Source: Arthrobacter_B sp038069765 (GTDB lineage Bacteria; Actinomycetota; Actinomycetes; Actinomycetales; Micrococcaceae). Taken from it: 64,000 nt of DNA. Under the pieces are notes generated by a model. It ran no database searches, had not been told where the DNA came from, and was given only the letters and a program-made list of their open reading frames with translations. Of this stretch, positions 50,861 to 59,644 are shown in pieces; position 1 is the stretch's first letter, and every line of letters begins with the position of its first letter. The stretch covers positions 115,897 through 179,896 of the forward strand of contig NZ_JBBPFS010000007.1 of the NCBI RefSeq assembly GCF_038069765.1, given 5' to 3'. Position numbers and translations under genes: made by a program.

Positions 50861-52972
50861 ATGGCAGACCTGATTGGTGATCCACAGGGCCAGGCCGCCG
50901 CACGGCGGGTATCCCGGCCCTTCCCCCTTGGCGTACGGAACACGGTTCCCGGCATCGAGGAGGTGCCGGGAACCGTCAACGTGTCCGTTTATGCTCCCGG
51001 CCTGCCCGCAGTGGAAATCCACTTCGAGAAAGCGCCGGGAGTCTGGGCCTCCGAGCCCCTGGGCGAATCAGTGGCGGGGATCCACCACGGCCGGGTTGCC
51101 GGGCTCGCCTACGGCGCCCGCTACGGGTTCTGGCCCCAGGGCCGGGAGCTGCCCGGTGAGCCGGGCAGCTTCCAGCTGCTGCTGGACCCGTACGGGCGGG
51201 GGATTGACGAGGTGCCCGGCGAGGGGGATGTGCCGCTGTTCTTCTCGGTGCATGTTGATTCGGCCTTTGACTGGGGCTCCTCACGGCAGCCGCACACTCC
51301 CTGGCGGGACACCGTCATCTACGAAGCGCACGTCCGCGGGCAGACCATGCTCCACCCGGACATCCCGGAAGACCTCCGCGGCACCTACGCCGGCTTCGGG
51401 CACCCGGTCATGGTGGACTATCTCCGGCGCCTCGGCGTGACCGCCGTGGAACTGCTGCCGGTCCATTTCCACACCGACGAAGAACACCTGCGGGCCCTTG
51501 GCCTCACCAACTACTGGGGTTACAACACACTGGGCTTCTTCGCTCCGCATACGGAATACGCCACCCGCGCCGCACGTGATGCCGGCGCCAAGGCTGTTCA
51601 GGACGAGCTCAAAGGAATGATCAGGTCCCTGCACGAGGGCGGCCTCGAGGTCATCCTCGACGTGGTGTACAACCACACGGCCGAGGGCAAAAAGGACCAG
51701 CCGGCACTGAGCTGGCGCGGTCTGGGCGATGAGCGGTACTACCGGCACGACGGCGAGGGCCGCTACGTGGACACCACCGGCTGCGGAAACACCCTGGACT
51801 TCAGTGAACCGCGGGTGATCCAGCTGGCCCTGGACTCGCTGCGCTACTGGGTTCAGGAGTACCAGGTGGACGGATTCCGCTTCGATCTGGCTCCTGCCCT
51901 CTGCCGCGACGCGGACGGCCGGTTTGACCGCAGGCACCCCTTTCTCATTGCGCTTGCGGCGGACCCCACTCTCAACGGGATCAAACTCATTGCCGAGCCG
52001 TGGGATATAGGCCCGGACGGATGGCAGACCGGCAACTTTCCTCCGGGCTGGGCTGACTGGAACGACCGGTTCCGGGACACCACCAGGGACTTCTGGCTCC
52101 GTGACCAGGCCGAGCTTGCCGCCGGCGGAACGGGCGGCTCCGTGGCCCGGCTCGCCGGTTCGCTGGCCGGTTCCGCCGACCTGTTTGCCGGCTCCGGCCG
52201 GACGGCGCTCTCCTCGATCAACCTCGTTACTGCCCACGACGGTTTCACCCTGGCAGACCTGACCTCCTACGAGCGCAAGCACAATGAGGCCAACGGTGAA
52301 GACAACAGGGACGGCAGCAACGACAACCGCAGCTACAACCACGGAGTGGAGGGTCCCACCGACGACGAGCGCATCAACGCCCGCCGGGCGCAGAGCGCCC
52401 GCAACGTCATGACCACGCTGCTGATGTCGCTGGGGGTTCCCATGCTCACCGCGGGCGACGAGCTGGGGCGGACCCAGCACGGAAACAACAATGCCTATTG
52501 CCAGGATTCCCCGCTGGCCTGGGTGCACTGGAATCTGGACGCTGACGCTGAGCAGATGCTCGCTTTCACCCGCACCCTGCTGAGCCTGCGGCGGTACTTC
52601 CTTGCCTCGCAGCCGTACCGTTTCCCCGCCGACGCGCGCGGAACCTCGCTGCTCTGGTTTGACGCCGACGGCCAGCCAATGCCGCAGGACAAATGGCAGG
52701 ATCCCGGCACCCGCGTGGTCCAGCTGCTGGTGGGCTCCTCAGCGGGGGAACTGAGCGGACTGCTGGTCCTGAACGGATCGCTGGAAGATGCCGAAATTGT
52801 CCTGCCGGATGCTGAAGCGCTCCGCGGCTCCGGCGCTGTCCGCGACGGAGACCACTCCTATGAGCTGCTCCTGAGCACGGCTGCCGGCGGGCAGGCAGGC
52901 GCGGGCGGGCAGCGCCGAGGCGGGGACAAGGACATCCTTCCGGCCAACTCCGTCAGCTTGTACCGCGCCTAG
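50861..52972 (+). CDS. glgX: glycogen debranching protein GlgX
   Basis: An isoamylase-type GH13 enzyme of 703 aa that removes alpha-1,6 branches of limit dextrin after GlgP. A CBM48-like N-terminal domain (residues 28-120) precedes the catalytic barrel. The nucleophile Asp is in VDGFRFDLAP, the acid Glu in LIAEPWDIG and the third acid Asp in VTAHDGFTLADL. LDVVYNHTAEG is the conserved metal/active-site region. It is 28 bases downstream of rlmB. Catabolic partner of glgP, which is convergent across a 35-base gap. Confidence 0.95.
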   Translation: MADLIGDPQGQAAARRVSRPFPLGVRNTVPGIEEVPGTVNVSVYAPGLPAVEIHFEKAPGVWASEPLGESVAGIHHGRVAGLAYGARYGFWPQGRELPGEPGSFQLLLDPYGRGIDEVPGEGDVPLFFSVHVDSAFDWGSSRQPHTPWRDTVIYEAHVRGQTMLHPDIPEDLRGTYAGFGHPVMVDYLRRLGVTAVELLPVHFHTDEEHLRALGLTNYWGYNTLGFFAPHTEYATRAARDAGAKAVQDELKGMIRSLHEGGLEVILDVVYNHTAEGKKDQPALSWRGLGDERYYRHDGEGRYVDTTGCGNTLDFSEPRVIQLALDSLRYWVQEYQVDGFRFDLAPALCRDADGRFDRRHPFLIALAADPTLNGIKLIAEPWDIGPDGWQTGNFPPGWADWNDRFRDTTRDFWLRDQAELAAGGTGGSVARLAGSLAGSADLFAGSGRTALSSINLVTAHDGFTLADLTSYERKHNEANGEDNRDGSNDNRSYNHGVEGPTDDERINARRAQSARNVMTTLLMSLGVPMLTAGDELGRTQHGNNNAYCQDSPLAWVHWNLDADAEQMLAFTRTLLSLRRYFLASQPYRFPADARGTSLLWFDADGQPMPQDKWQDPGTRVVQLLVGSSAGELSGLLVLNGSLEDAEIVLPDAEALRGSGAVRDGDHSYELLLSTAAGGQAGAGGQRRGGDKDILPANSVSLYRA

Positions 52973-53007
52973 GTTTCCGGCCGAAGCGCGGCAGCTGCCC
53001 CAACCGC

Positions 53008-55632
53008 CTAGGCGTTTGCCACCAGCCCCAGCTCAGCCTTGGAAGCCAAGCCGGAGTGCACCGGGAGCACGCGGACCGTATAGCCGAACGGGCCGGCCTG
53101 CTCGATGCCGATCGTCCCCGAGAACAGGTGGCGTCCGGACCCCAGATCCTCCGTCTGCTCCAGTTCCGCGCTCCGCGGGTCGCTCAGGTGGTCATTTTCC
53201 AGCGCCTTGCCGTAGGCAACCTCCACGCTGACGTCCTCCGGGCGGAGTGATCCCAGCGAAATGTAGGCCTGCACCGTCAGCTGGTCGCCAATCTGCGGAT
53301 CATCGGTGATGCCGATGGAGTCCACGTGTTCCACGGACACACCGGACCATCCGTCGCGGATCCGCGTGATCCAGGCTGCCAGGTCCTTGGCCGCTGCGAA
53401 ACCGTCGGCGGAAGCCGCGCGGCCGGACTGTCCGGCGGGCCGGTACAACCGGTTGACGTACTCCTTCAGCATGCGGTTCGCGGACACCGCCGGGCCAAGA
53501 TCGGCCAGCGTGTGCTTGACCATTTCCAGCCACTCGCCGGGCAGCCCGTCGGATGAGGCCGCGGACGGTCCTGCTGCCCCCGCCTGGGCGGGAGGTTCCT
53601 TGCCGTAAAACAGCGGCGTGACGGCGTTCTCCAGAAGGTCGTACAGTGCCGCCGCCTCCAGATCGTCGCGCTGCTCCGGGTTGTAGACCTCCCGGGTGTG
53701 GGCACCCTTGGTGGGATTGGCCGAGGGGATCGCCCAGCCGTTGTCGCCGTCGAACATCTCGTCCCACCAGCCGTCCAGGACGGAGAGGTTCAGGCCGCCG
53801 TTGATCGCGGACTTCATTCCGGACGTGCCGGATGCCTCCAGCGGCCGCAGCGGGTTGTTCAGCCACACGTCGCAGCCGGGGAACAGCGTGCGGGCCATGG
53901 CAATGTCGTAGTTGGGCAGGAATACAATCCGATGGCGCACCTCGGGGTCATCGGTAAACCGGACCAGGTCCTGGATCATCCGTTTGCCCTGTTCATCCGC
54001 CGGGTGTGATTTGCCCGCCACCACCACCTGGATGGGATGCGTGGGGTGCAGCAGCAGCGCCTTGAGGCGGGCGGGATCGCGCAGCATCAGGGTCAACCGC
54101 TTGTAGGTGGGCACGCGTCGGGCAAAGCCGATGGTCAGCACGTCCGGATCCAGGACGTTCTCGGTCCAGGCCAGCTCGGGATCGGTGGCGCCGCGCTTGC
54201 GCCAGGCGGAACGTACCCGCCGGCGGACGTCGGTGACCAGGTTCGAGCGCAGCCGCCGGCGCAGGTCCCACAGGTCCTGGTCGCCGATTTCGTAGGCGCG
54301 GCCCCAGTCGCGGTCGTGGACCGTGGCCACGCCGAATTTCTCGCGGGCCAGTTTGGTCAGTTCCGGATCCACCCAGGACGGAACGTGGACGCCGTTGGTG
54401 ACCGAGGTGATCGGAACCTCCGAGACATCGAATCCCGGCCAGAGGCCCGAGAACATCTCGCGGGACACCTCCCCGTGCAGCTTGGCCACCCCGTTGGCGC
54501 GCTGCGCCAGGCGCAGGCCCATCACCGCCATGTTGAACTTGGAGGGGTCTCCGCCGTCGTAGCTTTCGGCTCCCAGCCCCAGCACCTTGTCGGTGGGTAC
54601 GGACTGCGCCAGGCCGGCACTGAAGAAATGCCGGATCTGAGCCTGGTCAAAACGGTCGATGCCGGCAGGCACCGGCGTGTGGGTGGTGAACACGGTGTTG
54701 GAGCGGCTGACAGTCAGCGCTTCTTCCCAGCCCATTCCGTTATCCATCAGTTCCCGGATCCGCTCCACGCCAAGGAAGCCCGCGTGGCCCTCGTTGCTGT
54801 GGAAAACCTCGGGTCCGGCGGTGCCGGAGAGGCGCTCATACACACGCAGCGCCTTGACGCCGCCCATGCCCAGCAGCAGTTCCTGCTGCAGCCGGTGGTC
54901 GCCGCCGCCGCCGTACAGGCGGTCCGTGATGCCGCGGGCGGCGTCGTCGTTGCCGATCACATCCGAGTCCAGCAGGAGCAGGGGAACACGGCCGACGTCG
55001 GCACGCCAGATCTGCGCCGAGAGCCGGCGGTTGTTGGGGAGCGGAAGGCTCACGCGTGCGGGCGTTCCGTCCTCTTCACGCAGCAGCGTCAGCGGCAGCC
55101 CGTTGGGGTCCAGGACCGGGTAAGTCTCCAGCTGCCATCCGTCGCGGGACAGTGCCTGCTTGAAGTAGCCGGCCTGGTAGAGGAGCCCGACGGCTATCAG
55201 CGGGACACCCAGATCGGATGCGGCCTTGAGATGGTCGCCGGCGAGGATGCCCAGGCCGCCGGAGTACTGCGGCAGGACAGCGCTGATGCCGTATTCCGGC
55301 GAGAAATACGCCACCGACCGCGGCGCATCTTCACCCAGGCTTTGGTACCAGCGGGGAGCCGCCAGATAGTCGTCAAGGTCGGCACCCAGTTCCTGGATGC
55401 GCTCCACGAGGCCGGTATCGGCTGCCATCCGCTCAAGGCTGGCGCGGCTGACGGAGCCGAGGAATTTGACCGGATCCTGTCCGCTCGCCACCCAGGCGGC
55501 CGGGTCGAGGTCAGCAAAGAGCCGCGTAGTGGGCTCATGCCAGGACCAGCGCAGGTTTGAGGCCAGCCTGCTCAGCGGAGCAATACTGTCGGGGAGGACT
55601 GTTCGGACGGTAAACCTTCGAATTGCCTTCAC
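53008..55632 (-). CDS. glgP: alpha-glucan phosphorylase
   Basis: Releases glucose 1-phosphate from the ends of glucans with PLP, 874 aa. The N-terminal DUF3417 region (first 100 residues; SIAPLSRLASNLRWSWHEPT) marks the short MalP/AgpA-like phosphorylases of actinobacteria. Seen: SNEGHAGFLGVERIRELM, TTHTPVPAGIDRF and the PLP-lysine region EASGTSGMKSAINGGLNLSV. The start matches the family (KAIRRFTVRTVLPDS). It reads opposite to glgE across a 191-base divergent region and converges with glgX. Confidence 0.94.
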   Translation of the reverse strand: MKAIRRFTVRTVLPDSIAPLSRLASNLRWSWHEPTTRLFADLDPAAWVASGQDPVKFLGSVSRASLERMAADTGLVERIQELGADLDDYLAAPRWYQSLGEDAPRSVAYFSPEYGISAVLPQYSGGLGILAGDHLKAASDLGVPLIAVGLLYQAGYFKQALSRDGWQLETYPVLDPNGLPLTLLREEDGTPARVSLPLPNNRRLSAQIWRADVGRVPLLLLDSDVIGNDDAARGITDRLYGGGGDHRLQQELLLGMGGVKALRVYERLSGTAGPEVFHSNEGHAGFLGVERIRELMDNGMGWEEALTVSRSNTVFTTHTPVPAGIDRFDQAQIRHFFSAGLAQSVPTDKVLGLGAESYDGGDPSKFNMAVMGLRLAQRANGVAKLHGEVSREMFSGLWPGFDVSEVPITSVTNGVHVPSWVDPELTKLAREKFGVATVHDRDWGRAYEIGDQDLWDLRRRLRSNLVTDVRRRVRSAWRKRGATDPELAWTENVLDPDVLTIGFARRVPTYKRLTLMLRDPARLKALLLHPTHPIQVVVAGKSHPADEQGKRMIQDLVRFTDDPEVRHRIVFLPNYDIAMARTLFPGCDVWLNNPLRPLEASGTSGMKSAINGGLNLSVLDGWWDEMFDGDNGWAIPSANPTKGAHTREVYNPEQRDDLEAAALYDLLENAVTPLFYGKEPPAQAGAAGPSAASSDGLPGEWLEMVKHTLADLGPAVSANRMLKEYVNRLYRPAGQSGRAASADGFAAAKDLAAWITRIRDGWSGVSVEHVDSIGITDDPQIGDQLTVQAYISLGSLRPEDVSVEVAYGKALENDHLSDPRSAELEQTEDLGSGRHLFSGTIGIEQAGPFGYTVRVLPVHSGLASKAELGLVANA

Positions 55633-55823
55633 CCCGGTTACGCTAGCGCAAACCCGGTGCCAAAGGGGATGGATGCACCAAACAATCGGTCAAATGACCT
55701 CCAGATTTGCCGTCCGCGCCCCGCACTGCCGGAATAGCGCAATACGCGGTGCCACCTGCAGGAAAACACCGGGAAAGTACGTTGCCTTAGCATTCTGTCC
55801 CGATTGTCGCTAACGTCTAGTCT

Positions 55824-57875
55824 GTGACCAGTTCCAGTGCGAAGCCATCTAAAGACCTGTCCGCTGAGGAACTCCGGTTCGGCCGGATTCCCATCATGAA
55901 TGTGACCCCGGTGGTGGAATGCGGCCGCATCCCGGCCAAAGCCATTCCCGGTGAAGACCTCGTCGTCGGGGCCACGGTGTTCCGTGAAGGCCATGACCTC
56001 GTGGGAGTCAGCGCTGTCCTGTACGACCCCGAGGGCCTGGAGGTCCAGCGGGTCCGCATGCACCCCGTCGGCATTGGACTGGACCGCTGGGGAGGACTGC
56101 TTCGGCCCGAATCAACCGGCAACTGGAGCTTCGCCGTCGAAGGCTGGGCGGACGTGTACGGAACCTGGCACCACAACGCCGAGGTGAAGATCGCCGCCTG
56201 CGTCGACGTGGAGCTGATGCTCGCCGAGGGCACTGCACTCTTTACCGCCGCAGCCGCCGGGCGAAGCGCTGAGGACGCCGCTGTGTTTACCGCAGCCGCC
56301 AACACCCTCGCCGACTCCGGTCTGCCCGTCGAGGACCGGTTTGCCGCGGGCAGTTCCGACGCCGTCCTGGCGGTGCTCGAGAAGGAACCCATCCGGGACC
56401 TGGTCACCAGCAGCGAGCGTTTTCCCCTCCTGGTAGAGCGCGAACGGGCCGGCCGCGGCTCCTGGTACGAGTTCTTTCCCCGGTCCGAAGGCGCGGTGCT
56501 GGACCCCACCACCCGCGAATGGACCTCCGGGACGTTCCGGACGGCTGCGCGCAGCCTGGAGCGGGTAGCCGGCATGGGATTCGACGTCATCTATCTTCCT
56601 CCGGTGCATCCGATCGGCACGACCCACCGGAAGGGCCCGAACAACACGCTGGTCGCCGGGCCCCTGGACCCGGGATCGCCGTGGGCCATCGGAGCATCCG
56701 AAGGCGGACACGATGCCATCCACCCCGATCTGGGTACGTTTGAAGACTTCGACGCCTTCGTTGACACTGCCCGCGAACTGAACCTCGAGGTGGCGATCGA
56801 CCTTGCCCTCCAGGCATCGCCGGACCACCCCTGGGTCAGCAGCCACCCGGAATGGTTCACCACACGCGTGGACGGGTCAATTGCCTACGCCGAGAACCCG
56901 CCGAAGAAGTACCAGGACATTTATCCCCTGAACTTCGACAACGACTACACCGGCCTGTCGGAGGAAATACTCCGCATCGTGCTCATGTGGATTGGCCACG
57001 GAGTAAAGATTTTCCGCGTGGATAATCCGCACACCAAGCCCCTGAAGTTCTGGGAATGGCTGATTAAGTCCGTCAACGACAAGCACCCCGACGTGATCTT
57101 CCTTGCCGAGGCGTTCACCCGGCCTGCCGTAATGCACGCGCTGGGCATGGCCGGGTTCCAGCAGTCCTACACCTACTTCACCTGGCGCAATACCCGCAAA
57201 GAACTCGAGGAATACTTCACGGAGGTATCCTCGGAAACGGCGGCGTTCTTCCGCCCCAACTTCTTCGTCAACACGCCGGATATCCTGACCGAGTTCCTGC
57301 AGTACGGCGGTCCCGGGGCATTCAAGATCCGCGCAGCCCTGGCGTCCACTGCCAGTCCCCTGTGGGGGGTCTACGCCGGCTACGAGCTGTACGAGCACGT
57401 GGCCCGCCCCGGCGCCGAGGAATATATCGACAATGAGAAGTTCGAGTACAAGCAGCGTGATTTCGCCGCGGCAGAGGCTGAAGGCCGCAGCCTGGCGCCC
57501 TACATCACCCGCCTGAACGAAATCCGCCGCTCCCATCCGGCGCTGGGGGACCTGCAGAACCTGACGGTGCATTCGAGCACCGACGAGGCCACCATCGTTT
57601 ATTCAAAACACAAGCAGCTCAGGCCCGGAGACCCGTCAAGCAGGGACACGCTGATCATTGTGGTGAACACAGACCCGCACAGTGCGCGTGAGTGCACCGT
57701 GTCGCTGGATCTGGCGGGCCTGCATCTGGACCCGCAGGACTTCAACGAGGATGGAACCTATTGGGTGGATGATCTCATCAGCGGCCAGAGCTGGCGCTGG
57801 GGAGAACACAACTACGTCCGGCTGGACGCCCATATCGAGCCCGCCCACATTCTGTCAGTTCGGAGGAACTCCTAG
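55824..57875 (+). CDS. glgE: alpha-1,4-glucan:maltose-1-phosphate maltosyltransferase
   Basis: Extends alpha-1,4-glucans from maltose-1-phosphate, GH13_3, 683 aa. An N-terminal beta domain (residues 14-130, RIPIMNVTPVVECGRIPAKA) precedes the barrel. Active-site segments: the nucleophile Asp is in IFRVDNPHTKPLKFWEWLI and the Glu is in VIFLAEAFTRP; AIDLALQASPDHPW and NNTLVAGPLDPGSPW are GlgE-specific. It starts at GTG 55824. Its stop overlaps the treS start by one base (TAGTG). It is the central polymerase of the pathway set in this operon. Confidence 0.96.
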   Translation: MTSSSAKPSKDLSAEELRFGRIPIMNVTPVVECGRIPAKAIPGEDLVVGATVFREGHDLVGVSAVLYDPEGLEVQRVRMHPVGIGLDRWGGLLRPESTGNWSFAVEGWADVYGTWHHNAEVKIAACVDVELMLAEGTALFTAAAAGRSAEDAAVFTAAANTLADSGLPVEDRFAAGSSDAVLAVLEKEPIRDLVTSSERFPLLVERERAGRGSWYEFFPRSEGAVLDPTTREWTSGTFRTAARSLERVAGMGFDVIYLPPVHPIGTTHRKGPNNTLVAGPLDPGSPWAIGASEGGHDAIHPDLGTFEDFDAFVDTARELNLEVAIDLALQASPDHPWVSSHPEWFTTRVDGSIAYAENPPKKYQDIYPLNFDNDYTGLSEEILRIVLMWIGHGVKIFRVDNPHTKPLKFWEWLIKSVNDKHPDVIFLAEAFTRPAVMHALGMAGFQQSYTYFTWRNTRKELEEYFTEVSSETAAFFRPNFFVNTPDILTEFLQYGGPGAFKIRAALASTASPLWGVYAGYELYEHVARPGAEEYIDNEKFEYKQRDFAAAEAEGRSLAPYITRLNEIRRSHPALGDLQNLTVHSSTDEATIVYSKHKQLRPGDPSSRDTLIIVVNTDPHSARECTVSLDLAGLHLDPQDFNEDGTYWVDDLISGQSWRWGEHNYVRLDAHIEPAHILSVRRNS

Positions 57876-59644
57876 TGCCCAACCCGTTTCAGCTGCATGC
57901 TCCCGGGCTTACCAATGACCCTCACTGGTATCGCAAGGCAGTTTTCTATGAAGTGCTCGTCCGTGGTTTTGCGGATGCCAACGGAGACGGATCCGGTGAC
58001 TTCACCGGATTGATCGACAAGCTGGATTACCTGCAGTGGCTGGGCGTGGACTGCCTCTGGCTTCCTCCGTTCTTCAAGTCCCCGCTGCGCGACGGCGGCT
58101 ACGACATTTCCGACTACTACGACGTGCTGGACGAGTTTGGCACGATCAGCGACTTCAAGCGCCTGGTGGCGGAGGCCCATGCCCGCGGCGTGCGAGTGAT
58201 CATTGACCTGCCGCTGAACCACACCTCGGACAAGCACCCATGGTTCGAAGAATCCCGCAGTGACCCGGACGGCCCCTACGGAGACTTCTACGTGTGGTCG
58301 GACACCGATCAGAAATACGAAGATGCGCGCATCATTTTTGTCGACACCGAGGAATCGAACTGGGCCTTTGACCCGGTGCGGCGCCAGTTCTACTGGCACC
58401 GCTTCTTCAGCCACCAGCCGGACCTCAACTTCGAGAACCCCAAAGTCGTTGAGGCCATCTTCGACGTCGTGCGGTTCTGGTTGGACCAAGGCATCGACGG
58501 CTTCCGCGCCGACGCCATCCCGTACCTCTTTGAAGAGGACGGCACCAACTGCGAGAACCTGCCGGCAACGCACCGGTTCCTCAAGGATCTGCGCACCATG
58601 GTGGACGAAAACTACCCCGGCCGGGTCATCGTGGCCGAGGCCAACCAGATGCCGCACGAGGTTGTGGAGTACTTCGGCGACGAGACGGGCGCGGAATGCC
58701 ACATGGCCTTCCACTTCCCGATCATGCCCCGCCTCTTCTACGCCCTGCGCGACCAGAAGGCGGCGCCCATCATCCAGACCATGGAGGAAACCCCGGACAT
58801 TCCGGCGGGTGCGCAGTGGGGAACCTTCCTGCGCAACCATGACGAACTGACGCTGGAGATGGTGACCAACGAGGAACGCCAGGCGATGCTCGGCTGGTAT
58901 GCCCCCGACTCCCGGATGCGCGCCAACATCGGCATCCGGCGGCGTCTTGCCCCGCTGCTGGACAATTCGCGGTCGGAAATCGAACTCATCCATGCGCTGC
59001 TGCTTTCGCTGCCGGGAAGCCCCTTCCTCTACTACGGCGATGAGCTGGGCATGGGCGACAACATCTGGCTGGAGGACCGGGATTCCTCCCGGACGCCCAT
59101 GCAGTGGAACCCCGACCGCAACGCCGGTTTCTCCACTGCTGATCCGGGCAAGCTGTACCTGCCGGTGGTGCAGTCGCTGGTTTACCACTTCAACCACGTG
59201 AACGTGGAGGCGCAGCTGGCAAGCTCCAGCTCGCTGCTGCACTGGATCCGGCAGATGATTATGGTTCGCCGGACCCATCCCGCGTTCGGCCTGGGCTCCT
59301 ACCGGAACGTGCCCACCGAGGCGGAATCCGTCCTGGCGTTCCTTCGCGAACTGCCGGCGGACAACCCCGAGGGTGAAGTCGGTGAAGTCATGTTCTGCAT
59401 CTTCAACCTGTCCCAGCACCCCGTCTCAGCAACAGTGAGCCTGCCGGAATTTGCCGGCAGGGGCCTGCGTGATGCGTTCGGTGGAACCCCGTTCCCGGCC
59501 TTCGGGGCGGACGGTTCGGTGACTCTGACTTTGGGCAGCCATGACTTCTACTGGCTGCGGCTGCGATCGCCGAAATCCAATATGTCGTCGCCCCTCACCG
59601 AAGCGATTCCCGTGATTCCCATTTCGGAGGCCGTGAAGAAATGA
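57875..59644 (+). CDS. treS: maltose alpha-D-glucosyltransferase (trehalose synthase)
   Basis: Interconverts trehalose and maltose, GH13_16, 589 aa. The nucleophile Asp is in IDGFRADAIPYLFEEDGTNC, the acid Glu in RVIVAEANQMP and the third Asp in FLRNHDELTLEM. It has no C-terminal maltokinase domain, which is instead in the next gene. GTG at 57875 overlaps the glgE stop; GGAGGAAC lies 6-13 bases before it. The 3' end overlaps the kinase-GlgB gene by 4 bases (ATGA). Confidence 0.96.
   Translation: MPNPFQLHAPGLTNDPHWYRKAVFYEVLVRGFADANGDGSGDFTGLIDKLDYLQWLGVDCLWLPPFFKSPLRDGGYDISDYYDVLDEFGTISDFKRLVAEAHARGVRVIIDLPLNHTSDKHPWFEESRSDPDGPYGDFYVWSDTDQKYEDARIIFVDTEESNWAFDPVRRQFYWHRFFSHQPDLNFENPKVVEAIFDVVRFWLDQGIDGFRADAIPYLFEEDGTNCENLPATHRFLKDLRTMVDENYPGRVIVAEANQMPHEVVEYFGDETGAECHMAFHFPIMPRLFYALRDQKAAPIIQTMEETPDIPAGAQWGTFLRNHDELTLEMVTNEERQAMLGWYAPDSRMRANIGIRRRLAPLLDNSRSEIELIHALLLSLPGSPFLYYGDELGMGDNIWLEDRDSSRTPMQWNPDRNAGFSTADPGKLYLPVVQSLVYHFNHVNVEAQLASSSSLLHWIRQMIMVRRTHPAFGLGSYRNVPTEAESVLAFLRELPADNPEGEVGEVMFCIFNLSQHPVSATVSLPEFAGRGLRDAFGGTPFPAFGADGSVTLTLGSHDFYWLRLRSPKSNMSSPLTEAIPVIPISEAVKK

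Noticed and set aside
54037..55560. 507-residue plus-strand open frame
   Set aside because: Antisense shadow of glgP; no motif.
57872..59419. 515-residue minus-strand open frame
   Set aside because: Antisense shadow of treS; the Val/His/Gln-rich composition is what complementing GC-rich codons gives.
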